Shown here piece after piece: positions 36,972 to 45,366 of a stretch of 64,000 nt of DNA. The notes beneath the pieces were generated by a model. It was not told where the DNA came from and searched no databases. It saw only the letters and a list, made by a program, of their open reading frames with translations. The stretch covers positions 2,894,001-2,958,000 of the forward strand of contig NC_008148.1 in assembly GCF_000014185.1 (NCBI RefSeq), written 5' to 3'. Each line of letters begins with the position of its first letter. The stretch's first letter is position 1. A program made the translations under genes and the position numbers. Source of the stretch: Rubrobacter xylanophilus DSM 9941 (lineage in GTDB: Bacteria > Actinomycetota > Rubrobacteria > Rubrobacterales > Rubrobacteraceae).

Positions 36972-38393
36972 TTACTCCACCAGGTCCCGCTCGATGCCCA
37001 GCTCGCCGCGGGCCAGGAGGCTCCGGCGCCGGGAGTAGAGAAAGTAGATCACGAGCCCCACCGCCATCCACGCCACGAACCGGAGCCAGGTCGCCGGGGG
37101 CAGGCTCGCGATCAGCACGGCGGAGAACGCCATCCCGAGGATCGGGACCAGGGGCACCAGCGGCGTCCTGAAGGCCCGGGGCAGGTCGGGGCGGGTGTGC
37201 CGCAGGACCCAGACCGAGGCGCACACGATGATAAAGGCCGAGAGCACCCCGATGTTCACCAGCTCCGCGACGGCGGTTATGGGGAAGAACCCCGCCACCA
37301 GGGCCGTGGCCACCCCGAGGATCGCCGTCGGCCTGTAGGGCGTGCGGTAGGCGGGGTGCAGCCGGCAGAACCAGCGGGGCAGCAGGCCGTCGCGGCTCAT
37401 GGCGAACCAGACGCGGGCCGCCCCCAGCATGAAGGCGAAGAGCACGCTGATGATCCCCGCGATGGCCGCCACCGAGATCACCCGCGCCACCCACGGCAGG
37501 CCCGCCTCCTGAAAGGCCACGGCCACCGGGGCCGGGGTGTCCAGCTGCCTGTAGGGCACCATGCCGGTCACCACCAGGCTCATGAGCACGTAGAGCACCA
37601 GCGCTATCGCCAGCGAGAGGATCACCGCCCGCGGCAGGTCGCGCTGCGGATCGGTCGCCTCCTCCGCCGCGGTGGTGAGGGTGTCGTAGCCGAAGACCGC
37701 GAAGAACACGACCGCGGCCCCGGTGAAGACCCCCCCGATCCCGTACGGGAAGAAGGGCGTGAGGTTGGCCGGGTCCACGAAGAACGCCCCGAGGGCGATG
37801 ATGACCGCGATGATCGCGAGCTTCAGGACGACCATCGCGTTGTTGAAGTTGGCGCTCTCGCGGATGCCCCGGATCTGCAGCCCGGCTATGAACAGGCAGA
37901 GCAGCACGGCGAACAGGTTCACCACGCCGCCGTCTCCCCCGCCGGGAGCCGAGGCCGCCCACTCGGGCACCCCCACCCCGAGCCCGGAGAGCAGCTCGTT
38001 TATGTAGCCCGAGATGCCTATGGCGACCACCGCGACGACGAGGGTGTACTCGATCAGGAGGTCCCAGCCGATGACCCAGGCGAAGAACTCCCCGAGCACC
38101 GCGTACCCGTAGGTGTAGGCGCTGCCGGAGACCGGGATCATGCCGGCGAACTCCGCGTAGCACAGCGCGGCGGCGGCGCTGGCGATCCCGGCGACGACGA
38201 AAGAGAGCGCGACCGCCGGGCCGGCCTGGTTCGCGGCGACGACGCCCGTGAGCACGAAGACCCCGACCCCGATGATGCCCCCCAGCCCGATGAACGTGAG
38301 GCTCCACACCCCGAGGGTGCGCTTCAGGCCGGTGTCCCCCGCGGCCTCCCGCTGCAGCGTGGGGATGTCCTTCTTGCGCAGCAGCTCGCTCAC
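36972..38393 (-). CDS. APC-superfamily cationic amino-acid transporter-like permease
   Basis: About 473 residues from GTG 38393 (GGAGGTGGGTGG directly upstream), with 12-14 helices. GLGGIIGVGVFVLTG is the helix-1 substrate site, FVVAGIASAAAALCYAEFAGMIPVSGSAYTYGY the CAT-type helix 2-3 region, and FFAVFGYDTLTTAAEEATDPQRDLPRA the conserved loop. Members carry lysine, arginine, ornithine or proline-like solutes. It sits upstream of the proline genes and divergent from the pipecolate-like cluster, so either imino acids or lysine fit. Longer upstream reading is unsupported. Confidence 0.88.
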   Translation of the reverse strand: MSELLRKKDIPTLQREAAGDTGLKRTLGVWSLTFIGLGGIIGVGVFVLTGVVAANQAGPAVALSFVVAGIASAAAALCYAEFAGMIPVSGSAYTYGYAVLGEFFAWVIGWDLLIEYTLVVAVVAIGISGYINELLSGLGVGVPEWAASAPGGGDGGVVNLFAVLLCLFIAGLQIRGIRESANFNNAMVVLKLAIIAVIIALGAFFVDPANLTPFFPYGIGGVFTGAAVVFFAVFGYDTLTTAAEEATDPQRDLPRAVILSLAIALVLYVLMSLVVTGMVPYRQLDTPAPVAVAFQEAGLPWVARVISVAAIAGIISVLFAFMLGAARVWFAMSRDGLLPRWFCRLHPAYRTPYRPTAILGVATALVAGFFPITAVAELVNIGVLSAFIIVCASVWVLRHTRPDLPRAFRTPLVPLVPILGMAFSAVLIASLPPATWLRFVAWMAVGLVIYFLYSRRRSLLARGELGIERDLVE

Positions 38394-38423
38394 CCACCCA
38401 CCTCCTTCCGAGATCCTGCGCGC

Positions 38424-38452
38424 ATCATATGCCCCCCCGGCATCGGCCGCAA
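38424..38452 (-). promoter_or_regulatory. Promoter of the APC permease/proline operon
   Basis: On the minus strand: -35 TTGCGG (38452-38447), 17-bp spacer, -10 TATGAT (38429-38424), 30 bp before the GTG start. The plus-strand -10 for the opposite gene may be TAGGAT (38463-38468), giving a back-to-back promoter pair. Confidence 0.55.
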
Positions 38453-38526
38453 CGGGCTCTGGTAGGATGGGCGGGTGAGCCCTCTCTTTGTCGGGGCAGC
38501 GTTCGGGAGAGGAGGCGTTCTGGAAG

Positions 38527-40119
38527 ATGCGCACCGCGGAAGAGACCGGAAAGCGGGAGACACCCGCCCGCACCGTAGCCTCGAGGATAGGCGGCAGGCC
38601 GGCGGAGGAGGCCCCGGGGGGTCGCCTCACCTCCGCCAACCCGGCGCGCCTGGAGGAGGCCGTGGCGGAGGTCCTGCTGGGGGACGCCTCGACCTTCGTC
38701 GAGGCGTGCCGGGCGGCCAGGGAGGCCCAGGGGGAGTGGGCGGCCGTCCCCGCCCCCATAAGGGCGCAGGTGGTCAAGAGGATCGGGCGCCTGGTCGAAA
38801 AGAACAAGGAGGCGCTGGCCCGGCTGGTCACGCGCGAGGTGGGCAAGCCCTACGCGGAGTCCCTCGGGGAGGTGCAGGAGATCATCGACACCTGCGACTT
38901 CTTCACCGGCGAGGGGCGCAGGCTCTACGGCCACACCGTCCCCTCCGAGATGCCCGACAAGCAGCTCTTCACCTTCCGGGTGCCGGTGGGGGTGGCGGCG
39001 GTCATCACCGCGGGGAACTTCCCCGTCGCCGTCCCCTCCTGGTACCTGGTGCCCGCGATCCTCTGCGGCAACGCGGTGGTCTGGAAGCCCGCGGAGTACG
39101 CCGCGGCGGCGGGCGACGCGCTGGCGCAGCTCTTCTTCCACGGCGGGCTGCCAGAAGGGGTGCTGAACGTGGTGCAGGCCCGGGGCGAGGCGACCTTCGA
39201 GGGCCTCGAGCGGGCGCTCGGGGAGGGGCTCGTGGACAAGGTGGGCTTCACCGGCTCCACCGAGGTGGGGAGCAGGATCGGGGAGCTCTGCGGGCGCCAC
39301 CGCCAGTCGCCCTGCCTGGAGCTCGGCGGCAAGAACCCGCTCGTGGTCATGCCCGACGCGAACCTGGACCTGGCCGTCGAGGGGGCGCTCTTCTCCGGCT
39401 TCGGGACCGCCGGGCAGCGGTGCACCTCGCTGGGGACCGCCATCGTCCACGAGTCGGTCTACGGGGAGTTCCTCTCGCGGTTCGACCGGGCGGTGAGGGA
39501 GGCCCCCGTCGGCGACCCGATGCGGGAGGTGCTCTACGGCCCCATGATCAGCGAGAAGTTCTACGAGCGCTTTGTGGGGTGGCTGGAGCTCGTGCAGGAC
39601 CACCACACCCTCCACGGCTCCACCGGTACGGGGCGCATCACCCGCGACAACCCGCGCGAGAACTTCCTCGGCGACCCGGAGGCGGGCCTCTACTGCCACC
39701 CCACCATCGTGGCCGGGGTGACCGGGGAGGACGAGCTCTACAGGACCGAGACCTTCGGCCCCATCGTGGGGGTCGCGAAGTTCTCCACCTTCGAGGAGGC
39801 GGTGGAGCTCGCCAACGGCCACGGCTACGGGCTCTCGGCGGCGATCTACACGGAGAGCGCGAGAGAGGCGCTGCGCTTCCGGGAGCGCGTCTCGGCGGGG
39901 ATGCTCAGCGTGAACAACTCCACGAGCGGGGCCGAGGCGCACCTGCCCTTCGGGGGCAACGGCAAGAGCGGCAACGGCAGCCGCCTCTCCGGCGTGTGGG
40001 TGCTGGAGCAGTTCACCCGCTGGCAGGCGATGAACTGGGACTTCTCGGGCCGCCTCCAGAAGGCCCAGATGGACATCCCGGAGCTGCCCTTCGACGAGGG
40101 CTTCCGGCTGGAGGGCTAG
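38527..40119 (+). CDS. ALDH7-type aldehyde dehydrogenase, candidate piperideine-6-carboxylate dehydrogenase
   Basis: About 530 residues from ATG 38527 (GGAGAGGAGG 12 bases upstream; TTG 38488 is possible). The NFPVAVPSWYLVPAILCGNAVVWKPAE stretch with NFPVAV, the GTAGQRCTSLG nucleophile loop, GFTGSTEVGSRIG and LELGGKNPLVV match the antiquitin/AmaB (ALDH7) branch. AmaB oxidises L-piperideine-6-carboxylate/aminoadipate semialdehyde. The next two genes fit the preceding steps of pipecolate metabolism, which strengthens but does not prove this. Confidence 0.75.
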   Translation: MRTAEETGKRETPARTVASRIGGRPAEEAPGGRLTSANPARLEEAVAEVLLGDASTFVEACRAAREAQGEWAAVPAPIRAQVVKRIGRLVEKNKEALARLVTREVGKPYAESLGEVQEIIDTCDFFTGEGRRLYGHTVPSEMPDKQLFTFRVPVGVAAVITAGNFPVAVPSWYLVPAILCGNAVVWKPAEYAAAAGDALAQLFFHGGLPEGVLNVVQARGEATFEGLERALGEGLVDKVGFTGSTEVGSRIGELCGRHRQSPCLELGGKNPLVVMPDANLDLAVEGALFSGFGTAGQRCTSLGTAIVHESVYGEFLSRFDRAVREAPVGDPMREVLYGPMISEKFYERFVGWLELVQDHHTLHGSTGTGRITRDNPRENFLGDPEAGLYCHPTIVAGVTGEDELYRTETFGPIVGVAKFSTFEEAVELANGHGYGLSAAIYTESAREALRFRERVSAGMLSVNNSTSGAEAHLPFGGNGKSGNGSRLSGVWVLEQFTRWQAMNWDFSGRLQKAQMDIPELPFDEGFRLEG

Positions 40120-40125
40120 CCGGAG

Positions 40126-41253
40126 GTGGCCTACGACGCGATCGTCGTCGGCCTGGGCGGGATGGGGAGCGCGGCCGCCTTCCACCTCGCCCGCAGGGGC
40201 CTCGGGGTGCTGGGGCTGGAGCGGTTCGGTGCGGCCCACGAGATGGGCTCCAGCCACGGCCGCTCCCGGATCATCCGCCAGGCCTACTTCGAGGGGCCGG
40301 AGTACGTCCCGCTCCTGCTGCGGGCCTACGAGCTGTGGGAGGAGCTGGAGAGGGAGTCCGGGCGGGAGCTGCTGGCGCTCACCGGCGCGCTCATGGTCGG
40401 AGGCCCGGAGGGGGAGCTGGTCGCGGGGAGCCTGCGCAGCGCCAGGGAGCACGGCCTGCCCCACGAGCTGCTGGAGGCCCGGCAGGTGCGGGAGCGCTTC
40501 CCGGCGCTCAGGCCCTCCGCCGGGGAGGTCGCCCTCTACGAGGAGCGGGCCGGGTTCCTGCGCCCGGAGGAGTGCGTCCGGGCGCACCTGGAGCTCGCGT
40601 CCGGGCGCGGGGCCGAGCTGCGCTTCGGGGAGCCGGCAATCTCCTGGCGCGCCTGCGGCGAGCGGGTGGAGGTGAGGACCGCGGCGGCGAGATACGAGGC
40701 GGGGCGGCTCGTGATCTCGGCCGGCCCCTGGGCGCCGCAGCTCCTCGCGGAGCTGGGGCTCCCCCTGCGGGTGGAGCGGCGGGTGATGTTCTGGCTTGGG
40801 CCCGCGGAGGACCCGGGCCGCCTCCCGGTCCTTCTCTGGGAGCCGGAGGACGGAGAGCTCTTCTACGCCGTCCCGGACGGCTGGCGGGGCGGGGTCAAGG
40901 CGGCCTTCCACCACGCGGGGGGCGCCCCCTGCACCCCGGAGACGCTGCAGAGGGAGGTGCGCGAGGAGGAGGCCTCGAGCCTCCGGGAGCGCCTCGCCCG
41001 CCACGCCCCGCCGCTCGCGGGCCGGCTCCTCGACGCCCGGGCGTGCATGTACACCCTCACCCCCGACGGGCACTTCGTGATCTCCGCCCACCCCCGCCAC
41101 CCGCGGGTGGCGATCGCCTGCGGCTTCTCGGGGCACGGGTTCAAGTTCGCCAGCGTGGTCGGCGAGATCCTGGCGGATCTCACCGCCGGGGGCTCGACCC
41201 GCCACCCCATAGGCCTCTTCTCCCCGGAGCGGCTGACGGAGCCGGCGCGGTGA
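40126..41253 (+). CDS. FAD-dependent amine/imino-acid oxidase (sarcosine or pipecolate oxidase type)
   Basis: Monomeric sarcosine oxidase/N-methyltryptophan oxidase family, 375 residues. N-terminal FAD motif VVGLGGMGSAAAFHLARRG, GSSHGRSRIIRQAYFE, SAGPWAPQLLAELGLPL and C-terminal MYTLTPDGHFVI, CGFSGHGFKFASVVGE are the family's hallmarks. L-pipecolate oxidases (AmaA) belong here. The Cys for covalent FAD is the one expected near the end of sarcosine oxidases (ARACMYT). GTG start behind CCGGAG. Confidence 0.82.
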   Translation: MAYDAIVVGLGGMGSAAAFHLARRGLGVLGLERFGAAHEMGSSHGRSRIIRQAYFEGPEYVPLLLRAYELWEELERESGRELLALTGALMVGGPEGELVAGSLRSAREHGLPHELLEARQVRERFPALRPSAGEVALYEERAGFLRPEECVRAHLELASGRGAELRFGEPAISWRACGERVEVRTAAARYEAGRLVISAGPWAPQLLAELGLPLRVERRVMFWLGPAEDPGRLPVLLWEPEDGELFYAVPDGWRGGVKAAFHHAGGAPCTPETLQREVREEEASSLRERLARHAPPLAGRLLDARACMYTLTPDGHFVISAHPRHPRVAIACGFSGHGFKFASVVGEILADLTAGGSTRHPIGLFSPERLTEPAR

Positions 41254-42167
41254 GGGTCTTCGGCGCGAAGGAGACGGCGGATCTCTTGCCCTACGGCCCC
41301 CTGGCGGAGAGCATCCGCGCGGTCGCCCTCGCCGCGCGCGAGGGACGGGCGAAGGCCCCGCCGCGGGTGCGCGTCCCGCTGCCGGGGGGCGGGGCGCTCC
41401 TGATCATGCCCGCCTCCGACGGGGAGCTGGCGATCACCAAGCTCGTCACGGTCCACCCGGGGAACGCCGCCCGCGGGATGCCCACCGTCCAGGGCGAGGT
41501 GGTGGCGCTTGAGGCGGCGACCGGGCGGCGGCTCGGGCTGCTGGAGGGCGGCGCGCTCACCGCGCGGCGCACCGCCGCGCTCAGCCTGCTCGCCGCGCGG
41601 GAGCTCGCCCCCCGACCGGAGGGGCCGCTCCTCATCGTGGGCGCGGGCACCCAGGGGCGCTCGCACCTGGAGGCCTTCCGGGAGGGGCTCGGCGTCCGCC
41701 GGGCGTTTATCGTCTCCCGCACCCGGCAGAGCGCGCGGGGCCTCGCGGAGCACGCGCAGAGCAGCCTGGGCATGGAGGCCCGGGCCGTGCGCAGCCCGGA
41801 GGAGGCGCTCGGGGAGGCCCGGCTCGTGGTCACCGCAACCACCAGCCGCGAGCCCGTGCTGCCGGGGGCGCTCCACCCGGAGACCTTCGTCGCCGCGGTG
41901 GGGGCCTACACCCCGGAGATGGCCGAGCTCCCGCCCGCCCTGGTGGCGGGCTCGAGCGTCTTCGTGGACACGCTGGAGGGGGCGCGGGAGGAGGCCGGGG
42001 ACCTCCTGCGGGCGGCGGGCGAGGGCCGGTTCCGGTGGGAGGAGGCGGGGGAGCTCGCCGACGCGCTGCGGGGAAACCGGCCGCCTCCGGGAAGGCCGGT
42101 CGTCTTCAAGAGCGTGGGCCACGCCCTGTGGGACCTCGCCGCCGCCCGCCGCGCCCTGCTGCGCTAG
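41250..42167 (+). CDS. Ornithine cyclodeaminase/mu-crystallin family reductase
   Basis: About 305 residues from GTG 41250, overlapping the preceding stop (GTGA). Seen: ITKLVTVHPGNAARGMPTVQGEV (substrate loop), ALTARRTAALSLLAA, the NAD-binding IVGAGTQGRSHLEAF, VTATTSREPVL and VGAYTPEMAELP. This family includes ornithine cyclodeaminase, alanine dehydrogenases and piperideine-2-carboxylate/pyrroline-2-carboxylate reductases (LhpI). With an oxidase and ALDH7 enzyme upstream, a ketimine reductase producing pipecolate or proline is the most economical reading. Confidence 0.82.
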   Translation: MRVFGAKETADLLPYGPLAESIRAVALAAREGRAKAPPRVRVPLPGGGALLIMPASDGELAITKLVTVHPGNAARGMPTVQGEVVALEAATGRRLGLLEGGALTARRTAALSLLAARELAPRPEGPLLIVGAGTQGRSHLEAFREGLGVRRAFIVSRTRQSARGLAEHAQSSLGMEARAVRSPEEALGEARLVVTATTSREPVLPGALHPETFVAAVGAYTPEMAELPPALVAGSSVFVDTLEGAREEAGDLLRAAGEGRFRWEEAGELADALRGNRPPPGRPVVFKSVGHALWDLAAARRALLR

Positions 42168-42184
42168 AGAGAAGGGGTCTTTCC

Positions 42185-42214
42185 GCGGGGGCGTACCCCC
42201 GCCGCGGTTATAAT
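42185..42214 (+). promoter_or_regulatory. Inverted repeat plus TATAAT ahead of the metal-sensor gene
   Basis: GCGGGGG (42185-42191), CGTA, CCCCCGC (42196-42202) form a perfect stem directly before a consensus -10 TATAAT (42209-42214). The repeat occupies the -35 region, as expected for an ArsR operator, but it could instead terminate the upstream operon. Confidence 0.5.
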
Positions 42215-42242
42215 GCCCCGTGCAGGCGTGAAAGGAGCTGGG

Positions 42243-42635
42243 TTGCAAGGGATGACGAATCCGCCGGGGCTCCCGGCAGACCTCCAGGTCGGGCGCGAGA
42301 ACGCCGAGCTGTGCCTGCTCGCCAGGTTCTTCAACGGCTTCTCCAACTCCACCAGGCTCTCCATCCTGCTGCTGCTCGCCCGGCGGGGGGAGATGCGGGT
42401 CGGCGAGCTGGTGAGCGAGCTCGGGGCCCCGCAGCCCCGGGTCTCCGACCACCTGCGCTGCCTCTCCTGGTGCGGCTACGTCAAGGTCCGGCGCTCCGGG
42501 CGCAACGCCTACTACTCGCTGGCCGACGAGCGGGTGCTGGAGGTGCTCCGGCTGGGGTGGGAGCTCCTGCAGGAGAACATGGAGCGGGTCCGCTCCTGCG
42601 AGAGGATGGGCGGCGGGGACGGCCGGCGGCACTGA
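42243..42635 (+). CDS. ArsR/CmtR-like metal-sensing repressor
   Basis: About 130 residues, winged helix (STRLSILLLLARRG, VGELVSELGAPQPRVSDHLRCL). Four cysteines stand out: Cys24, Cys73 and Cys77 in the recognition-helix LRCLSWCGYV, and Cys119 near the C-terminus in VRSCERM. M. tuberculosis CmtR binds Cd/Pb through an equivalent Cys-x3-Cys pair plus a C-terminal Cys, so a CmtR-type soft-metal sensor is likely. An ATG at 42213 would lie inside the -10 box, so TTG 42243 (5 nt after AAAGGAG) or ATG 42252 is preferred. No metal pump is adjacent. Confidence 0.82.
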   Translation: MQGMTNPPGLPADLQVGRENAELCLLARFFNGFSNSTRLSILLLLARRGEMRVGELVSELGAPQPRVSDHLRCLSWCGYVKVRRSGRNAYYSLADERVLEVLRLGWELLQENMERVRSCERMGGGDGRRH

Positions 42636-42717
42636 GGCCCAACCAAGGTTTACCGGCCCACCGAAAGGGGAATCTGCCTCCCCGGCAACCGGCAAGCGGA
42701 CCGGCGAGAGGTGACCC

Positions 42718-43812
42718 ATGGCAAACGCAGACGAGATCCGGGCGGCCGCGGAGTCCGTCTCCGGCCATCCCGGTCCCATGCTCTCGGCCTACCTCGGGGT
42801 GAGCGCCGAGGACCCGGAGAACCAGGAGCGGGCCTACCTGCTGCGGCTGCGGGAGGCGATGGAGCGGCTCGGCGTGCCGGAGGGCGTGCGGCGGCGGGTC
42901 AGGGAGCGCCTGGAGGGGGAGACGCACCCCGGGGCGCGGACGCTCGCCGTCTTCGCCGGCGAGGACGGGCTGCTCGAGGTCTACCGCCTGAACCTGGAGC
43001 TGCCGGAGGGCTTCCGGTGGGGCGAGCCCTACACCGCGCCCCTCCTGCTTGCCCTCGACGCCTACGAGCCCTACGGGGCCGCCGTCATCGACGCCGAGCG
43101 GCTGCGCTACTTCGTCGTCTCACCGCTCTCTAGCGGGGAGGCGGCCCACGGCTACCGGGAGGTGGACCTCTCCCCCCAGACCCCGGGCCCCAGGGGCAAG
43201 TCCGACTACGACCCGGTGAGCCGGCGCTCGGAGGCCAACATCCACCGCTACTACAACGAGCTCGGGGGGATCATCCGGGAGGCGACCTTCCGGGAGGGGG
43301 TGCGGCGCCTGATCCTGGCGGGCCCCAAAGAGAGGACCGCCGAGCTGCTCGGGAACCTCCCCGAGGACGTGAGGGAGCGGGTGGTCGGCGAGGAGCACGT
43401 GGACCTCGGGGCCCCGGAGGGGGAGCTTCTGGAGCGGCTGGAGGCCGCCCGGCGAGAGGCCGAGCGGCGGCGCCAGAGACGGCTGCTGGAGGAGATCCGG
43501 GAGCGCGGCGTGCGCGGGCTGGAGCCGACCCTCAAGGCCCTGCAGGAGGAGAACCGGGTGCACCACCTGGCCGTCCTCTGGGACCTGGAGGGCGAGGTCC
43601 GCTGGTCGGACGCCGAGGGGCTGGCCGTAACGGACATAACCGCCGAGAAGAGCCCGTTCTCCGGCGAGCCCACCCGCGTCCGGCCGCTGCTGGACGCCCT
43701 GCTGGAGCTAGCCGCCTCGCGCGGCGCCCGGGTGGACCTCGTCCGCGACGGGGAGAACGCGAGGATGCTGCGCGAGGAGCTGGGCGGCGTGGCCGGCCTG
43801 ACCAGGTTCTGA
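42718..43812 (+). CDS. baeRF-family (bacterial eRF1-like) protein
   Basis: A 364-residue cytoplasmic protein resembling the bacterial archaeo-eukaryotic release-factor (Vms1/VLRF1-related) group: an N-terminal alpha/beta domain (YLGVSAEDPENQER, VFAGEDGLLEVYRLNLEL), a central RNase-H-like part (LDAYEPYGAAVIDAERLRYFVV, RRSEANIHRYYNELG, GVRRLILAGPKE) and a C-terminal L7Ae-like part (HHLAVLWDLEGEVRWSD). Such proteins are proposed to act on stalled ribosomes or peptidyl-tRNA. GAGAGGTG precedes the ATG. Subfamily and activity are inferred. Confidence 0.7.
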   Translation: MANADEIRAAAESVSGHPGPMLSAYLGVSAEDPENQERAYLLRLREAMERLGVPEGVRRRVRERLEGETHPGARTLAVFAGEDGLLEVYRLNLELPEGFRWGEPYTAPLLLALDAYEPYGAAVIDAERLRYFVVSPLSSGEAAHGYREVDLSPQTPGPRGKSDYDPVSRRSEANIHRYYNELGGIIREATFREGVRRLILAGPKERTAELLGNLPEDVRERVVGEEHVDLGAPEGELLERLEAARREAERRRQRRLLEEIRERGVRGLEPTLKALQEENRVHHLAVLWDLEGEVRWSDAEGLAVTDITAEKSPFSGEPTRVRPLLDALLELAASRGARVDLVRDGENARMLREELGGVAGLTRF

Positions 43813-43953
43813 GCGGCCGCTGATCCCCCTCCCCCGGTGTGCTAAGGTTTCCGCAGGGTAGCGGAGGAAAGGGGGTGCGAGGAGGAGGCTGCGCACGGGG
43901 GCTCTCGCCGCTTGCAAGGTCTTTGGAGGGGAGAAGACGGAGGGGGAAGAGAG

Positions 43954-45315
43954 ATGTCGTTTGTCCGTTCGGCGCCCGTAAGGGGGGCGCTCGCATGCCT
44001 GCTCGTGTGCGCTGCGGCGCTGCTCGCGACGCTTGCTTCCGGCGGAGCGGGCGCGCGGGAGGCCGGTTCGACGGCCCGGCTCGGCCCGGAGCTCCAAGAG
44101 AGGCTTCGGGACGCGGGCGGCGAGCCCCTGCGGGCCATCCTCACCTTCGAGGAGCGCCCCGCGGCAGAGCAGCTGCGGGCCGTGCGGAGGAGCGGCGTGG
44201 CGATGCACAACTTCGAGGTGCTGCCCATGGTCGCCGTGGAGGGGAGCGCGGAGCAGATCCGGGACCTCCTCTCGCTGCGGGGGCTCAGGTCCGTCTGGGC
44301 CGACCGGCGGCTCGAGTACCTGCTGCACGAGAGCGTCCCGCTCATCGGGGCCGACCGCGTGTGGCGCAGGCTCGGCTACCGGGGCGCGGGCGTGGGGGTG
44401 GCCATCCTGGACTCCGGGATAGACGGCACCCACCCGGACGTGGAGTACCCCCGGCGCACGGTGCAGAACGTCAAGATAACCGGCGTGCCCGACGGCGGCA
44501 GCGGGCTCGTCACCTACATCGAGAACCTGCCCAACACCGACACCACCAGCGGCCACGGCACCCACGTGGCGGGCATCGTGGGGGCCGACGGCAGCGCCAG
44601 CCGCGGCTACTACCGGGGGGTGGCCCCGCGGGCGGACCTCGTGGGCATCGGCGCGGGCGACGCCCTGTTCATCCTCTACGCGCTGGAGGGCTTCGACTAC
44701 GCCCTCGCGAACCAGAAGAGGTACGACATCCGGGTCATCTCCAACTCCTGGGGGACCAGCGGCGAGTTCGACCCCGACGACCCGGTGAACGTGGCGTCCA
44801 GGCTGGCCCACGACCGCGGCATCACGGTCGTCTTCGCCGCCGGCAACGAGGGGCCGGAGGAGGACACCCTCAACCCCTACGCGGTCGCCCCCTGGGTGAT
44901 AGGCGTGGCCGCGGGAGAGAAGGACGGCAGGACCCTGGCCGGGTTCTCCTCCCGCGGGCGGCCCGGCAGCAGGCTCTACGCCCCGGACATCACCGCGCCG
45001 GGGGTGGCCATAGTCTCCACCCGCGCCTCCACGGGGGCGACCATAAACGCCCTGGACGCCCCGGAGGACGCGCTCACCGTACCGCCGCAGTACCTGCCAT
45101 ACTACACCACGGCGAGCGGCACGAGCATGGCCGCGCCGCACGTCTCCGGGGTGGTGGCGCTCATGGAGCAGGCCAACCCGGCCCTCGGCCCGGACAGGAT
45201 AAAGCGCATCCTGGAGGAGACGGCCAGCGAGATGCCCTACCCCCGCTGGATGGCCGGGGCCGGCTACCTCGACGCCTACGCCGCGGTGAGGCGGGCGGAG
45301 AGCCTGCGGCGGTAG
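43954..45315 (+). CDS. Secreted subtilisin-like serine protease (S8)
   Basis: About 453 residues from ATG 43954 (GGAGGGGGAAG upstream). A signal peptide (ACLLVCAAALLATLASGGAGA) is followed by an inhibitor-I9-like propeptide (about 40-115, ILTFEERPAAEQLRAVRRSG) and the S8 catalytic domain: Asp in VAILDSGIDGTHPD, His in GHGTHVAGIVG, oxyanion Asn in AAGNEGP, Ser in ASGTSMAAPHVSG. There is no C-terminal cell-wall anchor, so the enzyme is probably released. Confidence 0.94.
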   Translation: MSFVRSAPVRGALACLLVCAAALLATLASGGAGAREAGSTARLGPELQERLRDAGGEPLRAILTFEERPAAEQLRAVRRSGVAMHNFEVLPMVAVEGSAEQIRDLLSLRGLRSVWADRRLEYLLHESVPLIGADRVWRRLGYRGAGVGVAILDSGIDGTHPDVEYPRRTVQNVKITGVPDGGSGLVTYIENLPNTDTTSGHGTHVAGIVGADGSASRGYYRGVAPRADLVGIGAGDALFILYALEGFDYALANQKRYDIRVISNSWGTSGEFDPDDPVNVASRLAHDRGITVVFAAGNEGPEEDTLNPYAVAPWVIGVAAGEKDGRTLAGFSSRGRPGSRLYAPDITAPGVAIVSTRASTGATINALDAPEDALTVPPQYLPYYTTASGTSMAAPHVSGVVALMEQANPALGPDRIKRILEETASEMPYPRWMAGAGYLDAYAAVRRAESLRR

Positions 45316-45366
45316 AGCGCTGGGGGAGGGTCGTTGGCCGGCGCGAGGGCTGGTACATTCACGGGC

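Noticed and set aside
34479-38465. A 1328-codon open frame on the plus strand (and similar very long antisense frames elsewhere, such as 38475-42167 in another plus frame)
   Set aside because: It lies opposite or out of frame with pruA, proline dehydrogenase, APC permease and other clear genes. High GC removes stop codons from shadow frames, and the translation is Arg/Gly/His/Pro-rich with no recognisable motif.
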